From NCBI RefSeq assembly GCF_000015725.1, contig NC_008825.1:2542001-2606000 (forward strand): 64,000 nucleotides of DNA. Reading direction: 5' to 3'. The position numbers and the translations under genes were made by a program. The notes beneath the pieces were generated by a model that saw only the letters and a program-made list of their open reading frames with translations, had not been told where the DNA came from and searched no databases. Shown here in pieces: positions 15,292 to 25,086 of this stretch. Numbering within the stretch: position 1 is the stretch's first letter; every line of letters starts with the position of its first letter. The DNA is from Methylibium petroleiphilum PM1. GTDB lineage: Bacteria; Pseudomonadota; Gammaproteobacteria; Burkholderiales; Burkholderiaceae_C.

Positions 15292-18179
15292 TGGCCTGGT
15301 CGCTGCCGTGGTCACGCAAGCCCGACGCATCGCCTGCTGACGCCGTAGATGCGGCCGATGATGCCTGGGCACGGCACGTAACGGCGCTGGCGGTACAGGG
15401 TGTCGCCGAGCCGGGCAGCGCGCTCGGCCGGGGCCGGCGCAGACCGGCCACCCAGGCCGACCACGATGCGCTCTATGGCGTCGCGCCGTCGTTCGCGGAC
15501 TTGCTGCCCTGGGTCGAGTACCTGCCCGACACCAAGTGCATGTTGCTGGAAGACGGCCAGTCGGTGGCGGCCTTCTTCGAGCTGGCGCCGGTCGGCACCG
15601 AGGGCCGCGAGATGGCCTGGCTGTGGCAGGCGCGCGATGCGCTGGAGAACGCCCTGCAGGATTCCTTCGACGAGTTGGACGACAACCCCTGGGTGGTGCA
15701 GCTCTACGCCCAGGACGAGGCCGACTGGGACAACTATCGGCGCTCCCTGGCGAACTATCTGCAGCCGCGTGCACAGGGCAGCGCGTTCAGCGACTTCTAC
15801 CTGCGCTTCTTCGCCCATCACCTGCGGGCCATCGCCAAGCCGGGTGGCCTGTTCGAGGACACCACGGTGACGCGCCTGCCGTGGCGCGGCCAAGTCCGGC
15901 GCGTGCGCATGGTGGTCTACCGCCGCACGTCCGCGGCCCAGACCTCGCGGCGCGGCCAGTCGCCCGAGCAGGCGCTGACCACGATCTGCGACCGCCTCGC
16001 CGGCGGGCTGGCCAATGCCGGCGTGAAAGCCCGGCGTCTCGGCGCGGCGGACATCCATGCCTGGCTCCTGCGTTGGTTCAACCCGAATCCGACCTTGCTC
16101 GGCGCCACTGCCGAAGATCGGGAACGCTTCTATGCGCTGAGCCGCTACCCGGAAGAGCGGGAGGAGGGCGAGATCGAACTCGCCAGCGGCACCGATTTCG
16201 CGCAGCGCCTGTTCTTCGGCCAGCCCCGCTCGGACGTGCCCAACGGCCTGTGGTTCTTCGACGGCATGCCGCATCGGGTGATCGTGATGGATCGCCTGCG
16301 CACGCCGCCCGTGACGGGCCATCTGACGGGCGAGACGCGCAAAGGCGGCGATGCCATGAACGCGCTGTTCGACCAGATGCCCGAGGACACGGTGATGTGC
16401 CTGACGCTGGTCGCCACACCCCAGGACGTGCTGGAGGCGCACCTCAACCACCTCGCCAGGAAGGCCGTCGGCGAGACCCTGGCCTCGGAGCAGACCCGGC
16501 AGGACGTGCAGCAGGCGCGCGGGCTGATCGGCAGCGCGCACAAGCTCTACCGTGGCGCGCTGGCGTTCTACCTGCGCGGCCGCGACCTGGCCCAGCTCGA
16601 TGCGCGCGGCCTGCAGCTCGTCAACGTGATGCTCAACGCCGGCCTGCAACCGGTACGCGAAGAGGACGAGGTGGCGCCGCTGAACAGCTATCTACGCTGG
16701 CTGCCGTGCGTGTTCGATCCGGCGGCCGACAAGCGCCAGTGGTACACCCAGCTCATGTTCGCGCAACATGCGGCGAACCTGGCGCCGGTCTGGGGCCGCA
16801 GTCAGGGCACGGGGCATCCGGGCATCACGTTCTTCAACCGCGGCGGCGGCCCGATCACCTTCGATCCGTTGAACCGCCTCGACCGGCAGATGAACGCGCA
16901 TCTATTCCTGTTCGGCCCCACGGGTTCGGGCAAGAGCGCGACGCTCAACAACATCCTGAACCAGGTGACGGCGATCTACCGGCCGCGCCTGTTCATCGTC
17001 GAGGCGGGCAACAGCTTCGGCCTGTTCGGCGACTTCGCGGCACGGCTGGGCCTCACCGTGCATCGGGTGAAGCTCGCGCCGGGCGCGGGCGTCAGTCTGG
17101 CTCCGTTCGCCGACGCCTGGCGCCTGGTCGATACGCCGAGCCAGGTACAGACGCTGGACGCCGATGCGCTCGACGAAGACCAGACCGATGCCGGCATGGC
17201 CGTGGAAGGCGACGAGCAGCGCGACGTGCTCGGCGAGCTGGAGATCACTGCACGGCTGATGATTACCGGCGGCGAGGACAAGGAAGAAGCGCGCATGACG
17301 CGCGCCGACCGCAGCCTGATCCGCCAGTGCATTCTCGATGCGGCCCAGCATTGCGTGGCGGACAGACGCACGGTGCTCACGCGCGATGTGCGCGACGCGC
17401 TGCGCGAGCGCGCCCGCGACGCCACGCTGCCGGAGATGCGGCGCGCACGGCTGCTGGAGATGGCCGACGCCATGGATATGTTCTGCCAGGACGTGGACGG
17501 CGAGATGTTCGACCGGTCCGGCACGCCGTGGCCCGAGGCGGACATCACCATCGTGGACCTGGCCACCTTCGCGCGCGAGGGCTACAACGCCCAACTCTCG
17601 ATTGCCTACATCTCGCTCATCAACACCGTCAACAACATCGCCGAGCGCGACCAGTTCCTGGGCCGTCCGATCATCAACGTGACGGACGAAGGCCACATCA
17701 TCACGAAGAACCCGCTGCTCGCGCCCTACGTGGTCAAGATCACCAAGATGTGGCGCAAGCTCGGCGCCTGGTTCTGGCTCGCCACGCAGAACCTCGACGA
17801 CTTGCCGAAGGCGGCCGAGCCCATGCTCAACATGATCGAGTGGTGGATCTGCCTGTCGATGCCACCCGATGAAGTGGAGAAGATCGCGCGCTTCCGCGAA
17901 CTCAACGCTTCGCAGAAGGCGCTGATGCTCTCGGCGCGCAAGGAGGCCGGCAAGTTCAGCGAGGGCGTCATCCTGTCCAAGTCGATGGAGGTGCTGTTCC
18001 GCGCCGTGCCGCCCAGCCTCTACCTGGCGATGGCGATGACCGAGCCCGAGGAGAAGGCCGAACGCTTCCAGTTGATGCAGCAGCACGGCATCAGCGAACT
18101 GGATGCCGCCTTCCGCGTGGCCGAGAAGATCGACCGCGCGCGGGGCATCGAACCTCTGACGCTGGACACGCTGGCCTGA
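15291..18179 (+). CDS. traC: Conjugative transfer ATPase TraC/VirB4-type
   Basis: A 962-residue cytoplasmic ATPase that energises pilus assembly and DNA transfer. Walker A is GPTGSGKS (542-549). A Walker B region follows in ADITIVDLATF, and NVTDEGHIITKNP with WLATQN matches the later VirB4 motifs. An N-terminal VirB4 domain spans about residues 60-450. Length fits the TIGR03744 (PFL_4706) family. It is the largest transfer gene here and overlaps the lipoprotein gene by one base. Confidence 0.93.
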   Translation: MAWSLPWSRKPDASPADAVDAADDAWARHVTALAVQGVAEPGSALGRGRRRPATQADHDALYGVAPSFADLLPWVEYLPDTKCMLLEDGQSVAAFFELAPVGTEGREMAWLWQARDALENALQDSFDELDDNPWVVQLYAQDEADWDNYRRSLANYLQPRAQGSAFSDFYLRFFAHHLRAIAKPGGLFEDTTVTRLPWRGQVRRVRMVVYRRTSAAQTSRRGQSPEQALTTICDRLAGGLANAGVKARRLGAADIHAWLLRWFNPNPTLLGATAEDRERFYALSRYPEEREEGEIELASGTDFAQRLFFGQPRSDVPNGLWFFDGMPHRVIVMDRLRTPPVTGHLTGETRKGGDAMNALFDQMPEDTVMCLTLVATPQDVLEAHLNHLARKAVGETLASEQTRQDVQQARGLIGSAHKLYRGALAFYLRGRDLAQLDARGLQLVNVMLNAGLQPVREEDEVAPLNSYLRWLPCVFDPAADKRQWYTQLMFAQHAANLAPVWGRSQGTGHPGITFFNRGGGPITFDPLNRLDRQMNAHLFLFGPTGSGKSATLNNILNQVTAIYRPRLFIVEAGNSFGLFGDFAARLGLTVHRVKLAPGAGVSLAPFADAWRLVDTPSQVQTLDADALDEDQTDAGMAVEGDEQRDVLGELEITARLMITGGEDKEEARMTRADRSLIRQCILDAAQHCVADRRTVLTRDVRDALRERARDATLPEMRRARLLEMADAMDMFCQDVDGEMFDRSGTPWPEADITIVDLATFAREGYNAQLSIAYISLINTVNNIAERDQFLGRPIINVTDEGHIITKNPLLAPYVVKITKMWRKLGAWFWLATQNLDDLPKAAEPMLNMIEWWICLSMPPDEVEKIARFRELNASQKALMLSARKEAGKFSEGVILSKSMEVLFRAVPPSLYLAMAMTEPEEKAERFQLMQQHGISELDAAFRVAEKIDRARGIEPLTLDTLA

Positions 18180-18192
18180 CGGGAGCAACACG

Positions 18193-18936
18193 ATGCGCAT
18201 GCCTTCATTCGCCCGCCGTCATCCCTGGATCGGTCTGCTGATCGTGGTGACGATTGGGGTTGCCTCGTGGATGCTGCTGCGCGCGCCGCATCCGGCGACC
18301 GAGCCCATGTCCCTGGCCGCCGCCGGGTCCGAAGCGCCGAAACCGGCCGGCCCGCCCTGGCTGTATGGCCGTGCCGATGCGCGCTTCACGGTGGTCGGGT
18401 ACGCCGACCTGGAGTGTCCGTACTGCCGGGCCTACTTCCCCGCGCTCAAGCGCTGGATCGACGCCCATCCCGAGGTGAACTGGCAGTGGCACCACCTGCC
18501 GCTGTCCATGCACGAGCCGGCCGCGACTGCCGGGGCACGCCTGGTCGAGTGCGCGGGCGAGACGGGCGGACATGCCACGTTCTGGCAGGCCGTGGCGTGG
18601 CTCTACTCGAACACCCGCGGCGACGGCCACGGCCTGCCGGAGGGCCTGCGCTATCCCGACCTCACGCCAGCCATGCAGGGTTGTCTCGACAGCGATCGCC
18701 CCGATGCCGTCATCCGCGCCCAGGCGGTGGAAGCAGCACAGCAGGGCATCGCGGCCACGCCGGCCCTGCAACTGCGCGACCGCGAGTCCGGCAAGACCCT
18801 CCTGCTGCACGGCCCCGTCGAAGGCGATGCCTTGCTGTCGGCCATCGACCTGCTCGCTGCCGGCAGCACGACCGCAGCCGAACCTGCCCATTCCCCAGAC
18901 ATGCCCGCCGGCGTTGCCGGTGACATGCCCAGGTAG
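18193..18936 (+). CDS. DsbA-like thiol-disulfide oxidoreductase
   Basis: A 247-residue protein anchored by an N-terminal helix (about 11-28) with a thioredoxin domain whose active site is CPYC (75-78), preceded by the strand ARFTVVGYADLE. A cis-Pro occurs in ATPALQLRD. It probably forms disulfides in periplasmic transfer proteins. DsbA/DsbC-like genes commonly follow traC in F-like and PFGI-1-like systems. GGGAG lies upstream of the ATG. The last 20 residues are low-complexity. Confidence 0.85.
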   Translation: MRMPSFARRHPWIGLLIVVTIGVASWMLLRAPHPATEPMSLAAAGSEAPKPAGPPWLYGRADARFTVVGYADLECPYCRAYFPALKRWIDAHPEVNWQWHHLPLSMHEPAATAGARLVECAGETGGHATFWQAVAWLYSNTRGDGHGLPEGLRYPDLTPAMQGCLDSDRPDAVIRAQAVEAAQQGIAATPALQLRDRESGKTLLLHGPVEGDALLSAIDLLAAGSTTAAEPAHSPDMPAGVAGDMPR

Positions 18937-18984
18937 CCATCGATCTTCAAGGCTGCGGCGCGGCTCGTCCGCGTTGATCGAAAC

Positions 18985-19095
18985 CCGTTCGCATCGCATC
19001 CCTTGACGCGAACGGCCACCGCATCCGCGGTGGTGGATGCCCGCTCGTCACCTGTTCCATCCCCATCGTCCCCAGGAGGGTTTGCCCTCCTGGGG
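18985..19095. promoter_or_regulatory. Three consecutive stem-loops in the radC leader
   Basis: Inverted repeats occur in series: CCGTTCGC (18985-18992) with GCGAACGG (19008-19015); GCATCC with GGATGC in 19021-19040; and CCCCAGGAGGG (19070-19080) with CCCTCCTGGGG (19085-19095) around a TTTG loop. No T-tract follows the last one. They could terminate, attenuate or stabilise the transfer transcript between the DsbA-like and radC genes. Confidence 0.45.
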
Positions 19096-19131
19096 CAGGC
19101 GCCCTCCGATCTCATCCATTGGAGGTTCGCC

Positions 19132-19626
19132 ATGTCTCTTGTCATCGCCGACTCCCGCCCGGAGTCGCTCACCCTGATCGCCGCCCAGCACGAAGACTGG
19201 ATCATCCAGCAGGCCATCACCCTGCTGGAGAACCGCGTGTTCAAGGCCGGTCCGGCGCTGGGCAGTCCCGCCGCCGTGCGCGACTACCTGCGCCTGAAAC
19301 TGGTCGCGGAGCCGAACGAAATCTTCGCCGTCGTGTTTCTCGACAACCAGCACCAGGTGCTCGCCTTCGAGCCGCTGTTCAAGGGCACGGTCGACCAGAC
19401 TTCTGTGTATCCGAGGGTGGTGGTCCAGCGTGCGCTGGCGCTCAACGCTTCGGCGCTGATCCTGGCGCATCAGCACCCCTCTGGGAACACCGAGCCCTCG
19501 GCCGCTGATCGTGCGATCACCGAGCGGCTGAAGAGCGCCCTGGCCACCGTCGATGTCCGGGTGCTGGATCACTTCATCGTCGGCAAGGGCAGCCCGTACT
19601 CGTTCGCCGAAGCCGGCTTGTTGTAG
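19132..19626 (+). CDS. radC: RadC-family JAMM/MPN protein
   Basis: A 164-residue protein with the RadC metal site HQHPSG...PSAAD (His 113, His 115, Asp 126) and the upstream Glu 64 in PNEIF. Start 19132 has GGAGG 6 bases upstream. Full-length chromosomal RadC is about 225 residues; this version lacks the N-terminal helix-hairpin-helix region, as is normal for mobile-element RadC proteins, often near anti-restriction or toxin-antitoxin genes. The biochemical role of RadC on ICEs is unknown. Confidence 0.88.
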   Translation: MSLVIADSRPESLTLIAAQHEDWIIQQAITLLENRVFKAGPALGSPAAVRDYLRLKLVAEPNEIFAVVFLDNQHQVLAFEPLFKGTVDQTSVYPRVVVQRALALNASALILAHQHPSGNTEPSAADRAITERLKSALATVDVRVLDHFIVGKGSPYSFAEAGLL

Positions 19627-19657
19627 CAGCACCCCAGGCGCATTCATTTCATCACCA

Positions 19658-19680
19658 CGGGAGCCCTTGGCTCCCGTTTC
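19658..19680 (+). terminator. Rho-independent terminator after radC
   Basis: CGGGAGCC (19658-19665), loop CTT, GGCTCCCG (19669-19676), followed by TTTCC. It is a perfect 8-bp GC-rich stem with a short pyrimidine run 32 bases after the radC stop, so the next transfer genes probably have their own promoter in 19681-19780. Confidence 0.7.
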
Positions 19681-19791
19681 CTTTCGCCGACCCGCAGAGA
19701 AATCGGGACTGACCGGTTTCGGTTTCTTTGTCGTCCCCTGATCTGCGTTGCGCTCGACTACGAGTCTGCATCGACTCCGCGGAGGCGCGAC

Positions 19792-20241
19792 ATGCCGGCT
19801 CATTCCCTCAACCTTCCTACCGCCTCGCGGCGCCCCCTGGCCGTCCGGCTGGCCGCTGGACTGTGCGCCGCGTTGCTCGGTCCCATCGCGGCGGCCGCCG
19901 ATGTGCTCGTCGTCACCGGCGGCCGTCATCCGGTGCAGGCCCCGGCCGGCGTGCGGATCATCGAGCTGGACCAGGCCACGCGCATCGAGGTCGAACTCGC
20001 CGCGCACCTGCCGGCCGACCCGCAACAGGCCGCAGCCGTGGTGCGGCAGCGGTTGCATGACGGCGGCGAGGCCCTTCAACGCCGCATCGGCCACGCCTAC
20101 CAAGGTGTTGCGGATGCCTGGGGACTGGGCATCGCCAAGATTCCCGCCGTGGTGGTCGATCGACGCTACGTGGTCTACGGCGAGCCCGACGTGGCACGCG
20201 CTGTCGCGCGCATCAACGCCTACCGGAGCACGCAGCCATGA
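19792..20241 (+). CDS. TIGR03757-family ICE protein (TrbC-like)
   Basis: A 149-residue secreted protein: signal peptide to about residue 38 (AAAADVLV), then VLVVTGGRHPVQAP and the family's C-terminal motif WGLGIAKIPAVVVDRRYVVYGEPDVARA, which recalls the thioredoxin-like TrbC/TraW proteins. It corresponds to PFL_4709. GGAGG stands upstream of the ATG. Together with the next two genes it forms the late transfer block; it overlaps the next start by 4 bp. Confidence 0.83.
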   Translation: MPAHSLNLPTASRRPLAVRLAAGLCAALLGPIAAAADVLVVTGGRHPVQAPAGVRIIELDQATRIEVELAAHLPADPQQAAAVVRQRLHDGGEALQRRIGHAYQGVADAWGLGIAKIPAVVVDRRYVVYGEPDVARAVARINAYRSTQP

Positions 20242-21182
20242 GCCTCCCGCCGGCACGCCGGCGCCTGCGCGCCACCGCCGCCTCGCTGCTGCTGGGCGCG
20301 GCTACGTCGACGTTCGCCCTGGACACCGCCACCATCGTTTCGTCGGCACTGTCCCCCGACTGCCTCGAATACCGCGTGGTCGGAATCTGCTACTGGCTGT
20401 ACTGCACGCCCTTCGGCTGCTCGGTTCGCACCTCCGTCAAGGTGCGCCACTACGTCCCCGATGCGGTGGTGTCGAGCTACTCGAACACCGGCGAAAACCC
20501 GTGGCTGGAAGTCAGGGCGATGAGCATGCCCAACCCGAGCGCCAAGGCTGGGGGTGACGGCACGACCAATCATGACAACGAGAACAACCTCGCTAAGTTC
20601 AAGAACACCGATGTCATCGGCCATCCGGCCGGGATGGTGTTCAGCCAGTTCGCCAGCGCCTCAGGCCACTCGTGCGAAGGCGCTGGCACGGCCTTCATGC
20701 CGTATCTGCTGAGCACGCTCGACACGATCGCCTGGCGCTACAACATCCCGGAAGCGTTCTACCCCGAAGCGCTCATCCCCGGCCGGCGCGAAATCGGTAC
20801 GCGCACCGGCCTGAACCTCTGGGGCAACGTGTATCCCCGCGGTGGCTTCCTGCACCAGACCGACGACCACAAGAGCGGCGCCGTGGTCGCGCAGCGCGCG
20901 GGCGACATCGTGACGCGCCGCAACCAGATTCACGTGTACCAGCCTCTGCTGGCCAACGCCCGCGACGGCTACTGGCCGGCCGGCGCGCTGATGGAGACCG
21001 ACGCCTCGACGGGCAAGTGGCATGAGCTGACGCCCACGCTCTCGAACAGTTGCGTGGTCTTCCCGCACAGCCGCACCCGCGTGCAGGCCCAGCAGGGCGA
21101 CTACGCCTGGGCCTTGTGGCGGCCGTACTCCTGCTGCCGGCGCCGTGGCCAGGTCTTCCTCGGCAGCGTCGATTTCATGTGA
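20238..21182 (+). CDS. TIGR03756-family ICE protein (TraU-like)
   Basis: A 314-residue periplasmic protein with signal peptide (ending TSTFALD, about 30) and many cysteines: CLEYRVVGICYWLYCTPFGC and CCRRRGQVF near the end. TraU proteins are Cys-rich and need disulfides, which fits the DsbA-like gene upstream. It matches the PFL_4710 family. It lies 10 bases upstream of the TIGR03755 gene. Confidence 0.87.
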   Translation: MSLPPARRRLRATAASLLLGAATSTFALDTATIVSSALSPDCLEYRVVGICYWLYCTPFGCSVRTSVKVRHYVPDAVVSSYSNTGENPWLEVRAMSMPNPSAKAGGDGTTNHDNENNLAKFKNTDVIGHPAGMVFSQFASASGHSCEGAGTAFMPYLLSTLDTIAWRYNIPEAFYPEALIPGRREIGTRTGLNLWGNVYPRGGFLHQTDDHKSGAVVAQRAGDIVTRRNQIHVYQPLLANARDGYWPAGALMETDASTGKWHELTPTLSNSCVVFPHSRTRVQAQQGDYAWALWRPYSCCRRRGQVFLGSVDFM

Positions 21183-21192
21183 GGAACCCACG

Positions 21193-22599
21193 ATGAACGC
21201 CTCCCTCCCTGACTTTCTGCGCCGCGCGAAGTCGCCCCTGCGGGCCACGCTGCTCGTGGCGGCCATCACGCTGGTCGTCGGCGTCGCCTGGGCGCAGACC
21301 CGCATCGACCCCAATGGCGTGAACGTCAGCGGCAGCGTGATCGGCGACGACGTGCTCTACAGCATCGGCGGCGGCCGGGCCGTGTCGATGGGTGGTGCCG
21401 GCAACATGCAGAGCATCGGCGTCGGCGTCGGCTGGAACAGCAACCTGATCTGCGGCGACATGAGCATCACCACGACGCTGCAGAACCAGCTCAACGGCAT
21501 CACCAACGGCTTCCAGACGATCATGAGCAACGTGATCCAGAATGCCACCAGCGCCGTGGCCTCGCTGCCGGCCCTGATCATCCAGCGCGCCGACCCGGGT
21601 CTCTACAACCTGCTGACCAACGGCATCCTCCAGGCGCGCCTGGACTTCGACCGCTCGAAGATGACCTGCCGGGCCATCGCCAATCGGATGGCGGACATGG
21701 CCGGCGGCCAAGCCGGCTGGGACCAGCTCGCCGAGGGGATGGCGCTGCGGGATGCGGTCAGCAGCACCGATGCCGTCTCCGCCATCGAGCAGGCCGAGTC
21801 CAACAAAGGGAACAACGGCGTGCCCTGGGTCGGCGGCGGCAACGCGGGCGGCTCCGGCCAGAGTTCGATCAAGGTGGTCGGCGACGTGACGCGCGCGGGC
21901 TACAACCTGCTCAACGGGCGCAACGCCACCGATACCTCGTCGATCGCGCGCAGCGCCTGCGGCAACCGCCTGACCTGCCAAACCTGGTCCTCGCCCCAGG
22001 CGGCCGCCGACTGGGCGACCCGCGTGTTGGGCGAACGCGAGCAACGCACCTGCGAAAACTGCACGAAGACCCAGACCACGCCTGGCGTCGGGCTCACGCC
22101 AATGATCCAGGAGGAGTACGAGACCAAGCTGCAGGCGCTGCAGGAACTGGTGACGGGCGCCCGGCCGACGACGTTGGCCAATCTCGACGCAGCCGGCAGC
22201 AGCTCGCTGCCGATCACCCGCGGCGTGATCGAGGCCCTGCGTGACGAACCCGACCAGGACGTGCTGGGCCGGCGCCTCGCGTCCGAGGCTGCGCTGTCCA
22301 GCGTGCTGGAGAAGGCCCTGCTGCTGCAACGCACGTTGCTGACCGGCAAGAAGGAGCCGAACGTCGCTGCCAACGAGCTGGCCGTGCAGGCGGTCGACCA
22401 GGAGAACAGCGCGCTGGAGCAGGAGATCAACAACCTCAAGACCGAGCTGGAACTGCGGCGCACGCTGGCCGGCAACTCGGCGATGGCGATCATCCAGCGC
22501 CACAGCACCCGCGCTGCCGGCTCGCGCGGCGTCTTCGAGGGCGACACCACGCGCGACCGTCTGCGGGAAATCCAGAAGCCGCGGAGCGGTACGCCATGA
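21193..22599 (+). CDS. TIGR03755-family ICE protein (TraH-like)
   Basis: A 468-residue secreted protein. Start 21193 (MNASLPDFLRRAK) has GAGGAA nearby and gives a signal peptide ending AWAQ (about 35). A Gly-rich beta segment follows, then helical and Cys-containing parts (CGNRLTCQTW, CENC), and a long C-terminal helix region (about 350-445) that may be a coiled coil. This matches PFL_4711, comparable to TraH in outer-membrane pilus assembly. Confidence 0.85.
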   Translation: MNASLPDFLRRAKSPLRATLLVAAITLVVGVAWAQTRIDPNGVNVSGSVIGDDVLYSIGGGRAVSMGGAGNMQSIGVGVGWNSNLICGDMSITTTLQNQLNGITNGFQTIMSNVIQNATSAVASLPALIIQRADPGLYNLLTNGILQARLDFDRSKMTCRAIANRMADMAGGQAGWDQLAEGMALRDAVSSTDAVSAIEQAESNKGNNGVPWVGGGNAGGSGQSSIKVVGDVTRAGYNLLNGRNATDTSSIARSACGNRLTCQTWSSPQAAADWATRVLGEREQRTCENCTKTQTTPGVGLTPMIQEEYETKLQALQELVTGARPTTLANLDAAGSSSLPITRGVIEALRDEPDQDVLGRRLASEAALSSVLEKALLLQRTLLTGKKEPNVAANELAVQAVDQENSALEQEINNLKTELELRRTLAGNSAMAIIQRHSTRAAGSRGVFEGDTTRDRLREIQKPRSGTP

Positions 22600-22949
22600 G
22601 CCGGCTGGCCTGGCTGCGGCTGCCATGGCTGTTCAACCGCCGCATCGGCGTGGCGCTGCTGTGGACCTTGCTGGTGGTCGCTGCCGCGGTGGCGGTGAAC
22701 ATCGCCGGCATCCACCTGGTCGGCGGCGTCGAGGGCTGGCAGCACTGGCTGCAGGCGCACGCCGGCCACTTCTTCGTGTGGCGTCTGTGCCTCTACGGAG
22801 CGACGGCTTACGGCTGGTGGTGGATGCGTCGGCGCCTGTTGCGGCGGGAGCCGTCCCGCGAGACGCATCAGCGCCTGCTGCGCACGGAGATCGCGGCCGT
22901 CATCGCCGTGGTCGCGCTGGAAGCCAGCCAGCTGCTGCGGCACGGCTGA
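22596..22949 (+). CDS. ICE hypothetical membrane protein
   Basis: A 117-residue protein with three probable membrane segments (about 18-38, 53-70 and 92-110) and a basic patch WWWMRRRLLRREPSR between the last two. It starts in the stop of the TIGR03755 gene and precedes the TraG-like gene, where PFGI-1-type elements carry a small conserved protein of unknown function. Confidence 0.7.
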   Translation: MSRLAWLRLPWLFNRRIGVALLWTLLVVAAAVAVNIAGIHLVGGVEGWQHWLQAHAGHFFVWRLCLYGATAYGWWWMRRRLLRREPSRETHQRLLRTEIAAVIAVVALEASQLLRHG

Positions 22950-22964
22950 GACCGGGAGGCAGGC

Positions 22965-24488
22965 ATGACGCTCTACACCACGGACTACTTGGAGTATTAC
23001 CTGACCCTGGTGGCTTGGGTGGTCAACAACGGCATCTGGAGCATCCTCGTGGCCAGCGGCGTGTTCGCGCTGCCGTTCGTGGCCATCGTGATCCAGGAAT
23101 GGCTCAAGGCCCGCAGCGAAGGTGCGGACGAGGGCAACAAGGGTGTGCTGTCGACGATGCGCATCGAGAACCGGGTGTGGGTGGCGATCGTGGTCATCAT
23201 GTTCGCGGGCATCCCGTTCATCCCGGTGGATCTCGCCACGATCAGGTTCGACACCACGCGCTCCGCGCAATGCCAGGTCAACGTCCCGCTGCCCAACGAC
23301 ACGGGCTGGTCCAACGTCTACACGGCGCTCAACGACCAGAGCGCGCTGGTGCCGGTGTGGTGGTTCTTCATGCACGCGCTGTCGAAAGCCGTGACGGGCT
23401 CCGCGGTGGCGGCGATTCCCTGCGGCACGGACCTGCGTCAGATTCGCATGGATGTGGATGCCACGCGCATCGACGATCCGGTGCTGGCACAGGAGGTCGC
23501 CGACTTCACGCACGACTGCTACGGGCCGTCGCGCGCCAAGCTGTTCATGAACCGGCCGACGCTCTCCGACGAGCAGATGAACGACGTCACCTGGATCGGG
23601 TCGAGTTACTTCCTCGACACGCCCGGCTTCTATGACACCTATCGCGCCAAGACCCCACGCACGGCCTGGCCCTACGACGCGACCCGCGATGCGGGGTTGG
23701 CACAGGTGGACAGCGGCGGCGGCTATCCGTCCTGCCGGCAGTGGTGGGCCGATGGTGGCCAGGGGCTGCGCAGCCGGCTGCTGGCACAGGTCGACCCGGA
23801 CCTGCTGACCCGCATCGGGCGCTGGGTGGGCTTCCTGTCGCAGCGCGAGGTCAATGACTCGGTGATCCGCGCCGTCGTCTCACCGCGGCAGCAGAAGATG
23901 AACCAGGGCGCCGTCTACACCGACTACGGCGGCCAGATCGACAAGACGCTGTCGAACATCGTCACGCGCGGCGCGAGCGACCTGGGGCTGACCGTCGGCT
24001 CGCTGGGCTTCTTTCCGGCGATGGACGTGGTGCGCCAGGCGCTGCCGATGGTGCTGACCATGCTCAAGATGGCGCTCGTCATCTGCATCCCGCTGGTGCT
24101 GCTGATCGGCACCTACGACCTGAAGACGGTGGTGACGGTGAGCTGCGTCCAGTTCGCGCTGTTCTTCGTGGACTTCTGGTTCCAGCTCGCACGCTGGATC
24201 GACAGCACGATCTTGGATGCGCTCTACGGCTGGGGGTTTGGCGCGGACAGGCCGCACACGAACTTCGATCCGTTGATCGGTTTGAACAACGCCTTTGGCG
24301 ACATGTTGCTGAACTTCGTCATGGCGATGATGTTCATCGTGCTACCGGGTTTCTGGGTAGCTGCGCTCGCGTGGGTTGGTGTCCGCGTAGGCAGCATTTC
24401 GCAGATGCTCTCAGCAGCCACCGATGGCGCCAAATCTGCGGGAGGCAAAGGCGCTGACCTTGCAATCAAAGCAGCGAAGGCGAAGTAG
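22965..24488 (+). CDS. traG: TraG-like mating-pair stabilisation membrane protein
   Basis: A 507-residue protein of the TraG N-terminal family. Membrane helices lie at about 10-40, 68-85, 120-140, 355-390 and 440-470, with a periplasmic loop of about 200 residues in between. In F-like systems TraG stabilises mating pairs and helps pilus assembly; the ICE version lacks the long C-terminal entry-exclusion part. It is convergent with the DUF3742 gene, 16 bases between stops. Confidence 0.87.
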   Translation: MTLYTTDYLEYYLTLVAWVVNNGIWSILVASGVFALPFVAIVIQEWLKARSEGADEGNKGVLSTMRIENRVWVAIVVIMFAGIPFIPVDLATIRFDTTRSAQCQVNVPLPNDTGWSNVYTALNDQSALVPVWWFFMHALSKAVTGSAVAAIPCGTDLRQIRMDVDATRIDDPVLAQEVADFTHDCYGPSRAKLFMNRPTLSDEQMNDVTWIGSSYFLDTPGFYDTYRAKTPRTAWPYDATRDAGLAQVDSGGGYPSCRQWWADGGQGLRSRLLAQVDPDLLTRIGRWVGFLSQREVNDSVIRAVVSPRQQKMNQGAVYTDYGGQIDKTLSNIVTRGASDLGLTVGSLGFFPAMDVVRQALPMVLTMLKMALVICIPLVLLIGTYDLKTVVTVSCVQFALFFVDFWFQLARWIDSTILDALYGWGFGADRPHTNFDPLIGLNNAFGDMLLNFVMAMMFIVLPGFWVAALAWVGVRVGSISQMLSAATDGAKSAGGKGADLAIKAAKAK

Positions 24489-24504
24489 CGCCGAGAGTGG
24501 CGAG

Positions 24505-24879
24505 CTACTCGTCGTCCGCGCTGCCGCCGTCGATGCGTACCTCGCCCCGGTAGAGACCGTATCCGTCCAGGCCGTTTCGCCATTGAGGCTCGTCATCATC
24601 ACTGCTTTCGTCGGCATCGACGTTGCGTACCATCCAGGCAGCGATCACTGCAAAGGCCAGCAGCAGCGCCAGCCAGAACGCGGAGTAGAGCAGCACACCA
24701 AGCACGGCCAGCTTGACGATCCAGAGCACCGCCGTCGCCGCGCCCGCTGGCACCCCGCGCGTCACCAGCCAGCCGGCGACACGCTGCTCGCGGCGCAGGT
24801 ATCCACGCCAGGCACGGCCAGCCCCCCGGCCCAGCCGGTGGCTCCAGCTCCCGTTGTGCGTGTTGGTGGTCATGCTCAT
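24505..24879 (-). CDS. DUF3742-family protein
   Basis: A 124-residue protein with the DUF3742 opening (HRLGRGAGRAWRGYLRREQRVAGWLVTRG), one or two membrane helices (about 48-80) and an acidic, Asp/Ser-rich tail. It regularly sits antisense to and directly behind traG in clc/PAGI-2 elements. Function is unknown; the position suggests a role in regulation of, or interaction with, the transfer apparatus. Confidence 0.85.
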   Translation of the reverse strand: MSMTTNTHNGSWSHRLGRGAGRAWRGYLRREQRVAGWLVTRGVPAGAATAVLWIVKLAVLGVLLYSAFWLALLLAFAVIAAWMVRNVDADESSDDDEPQWRNGLDGYGLYRGEVRIDGGSADDE

Positions 24880-25086
24880 GTGCCTCGGCTTCAGTGGTAC
24901 CTCACCTCATGGAGCGGCCGGTCGGGGCCTGCCCTCCAGCATAGACCGCGATCAGGAGGGCGGGTTGCGGCTGGCAGAGCCGGTCGGCCTGGGTCGCAGG
25001 TCGATTAGATTCTGCGATGGAAATCAAACGTTATGCTACTTTCCCTGCACGTTCTTGCGATAGTTCTAGGGATTGATTGGATTCCG

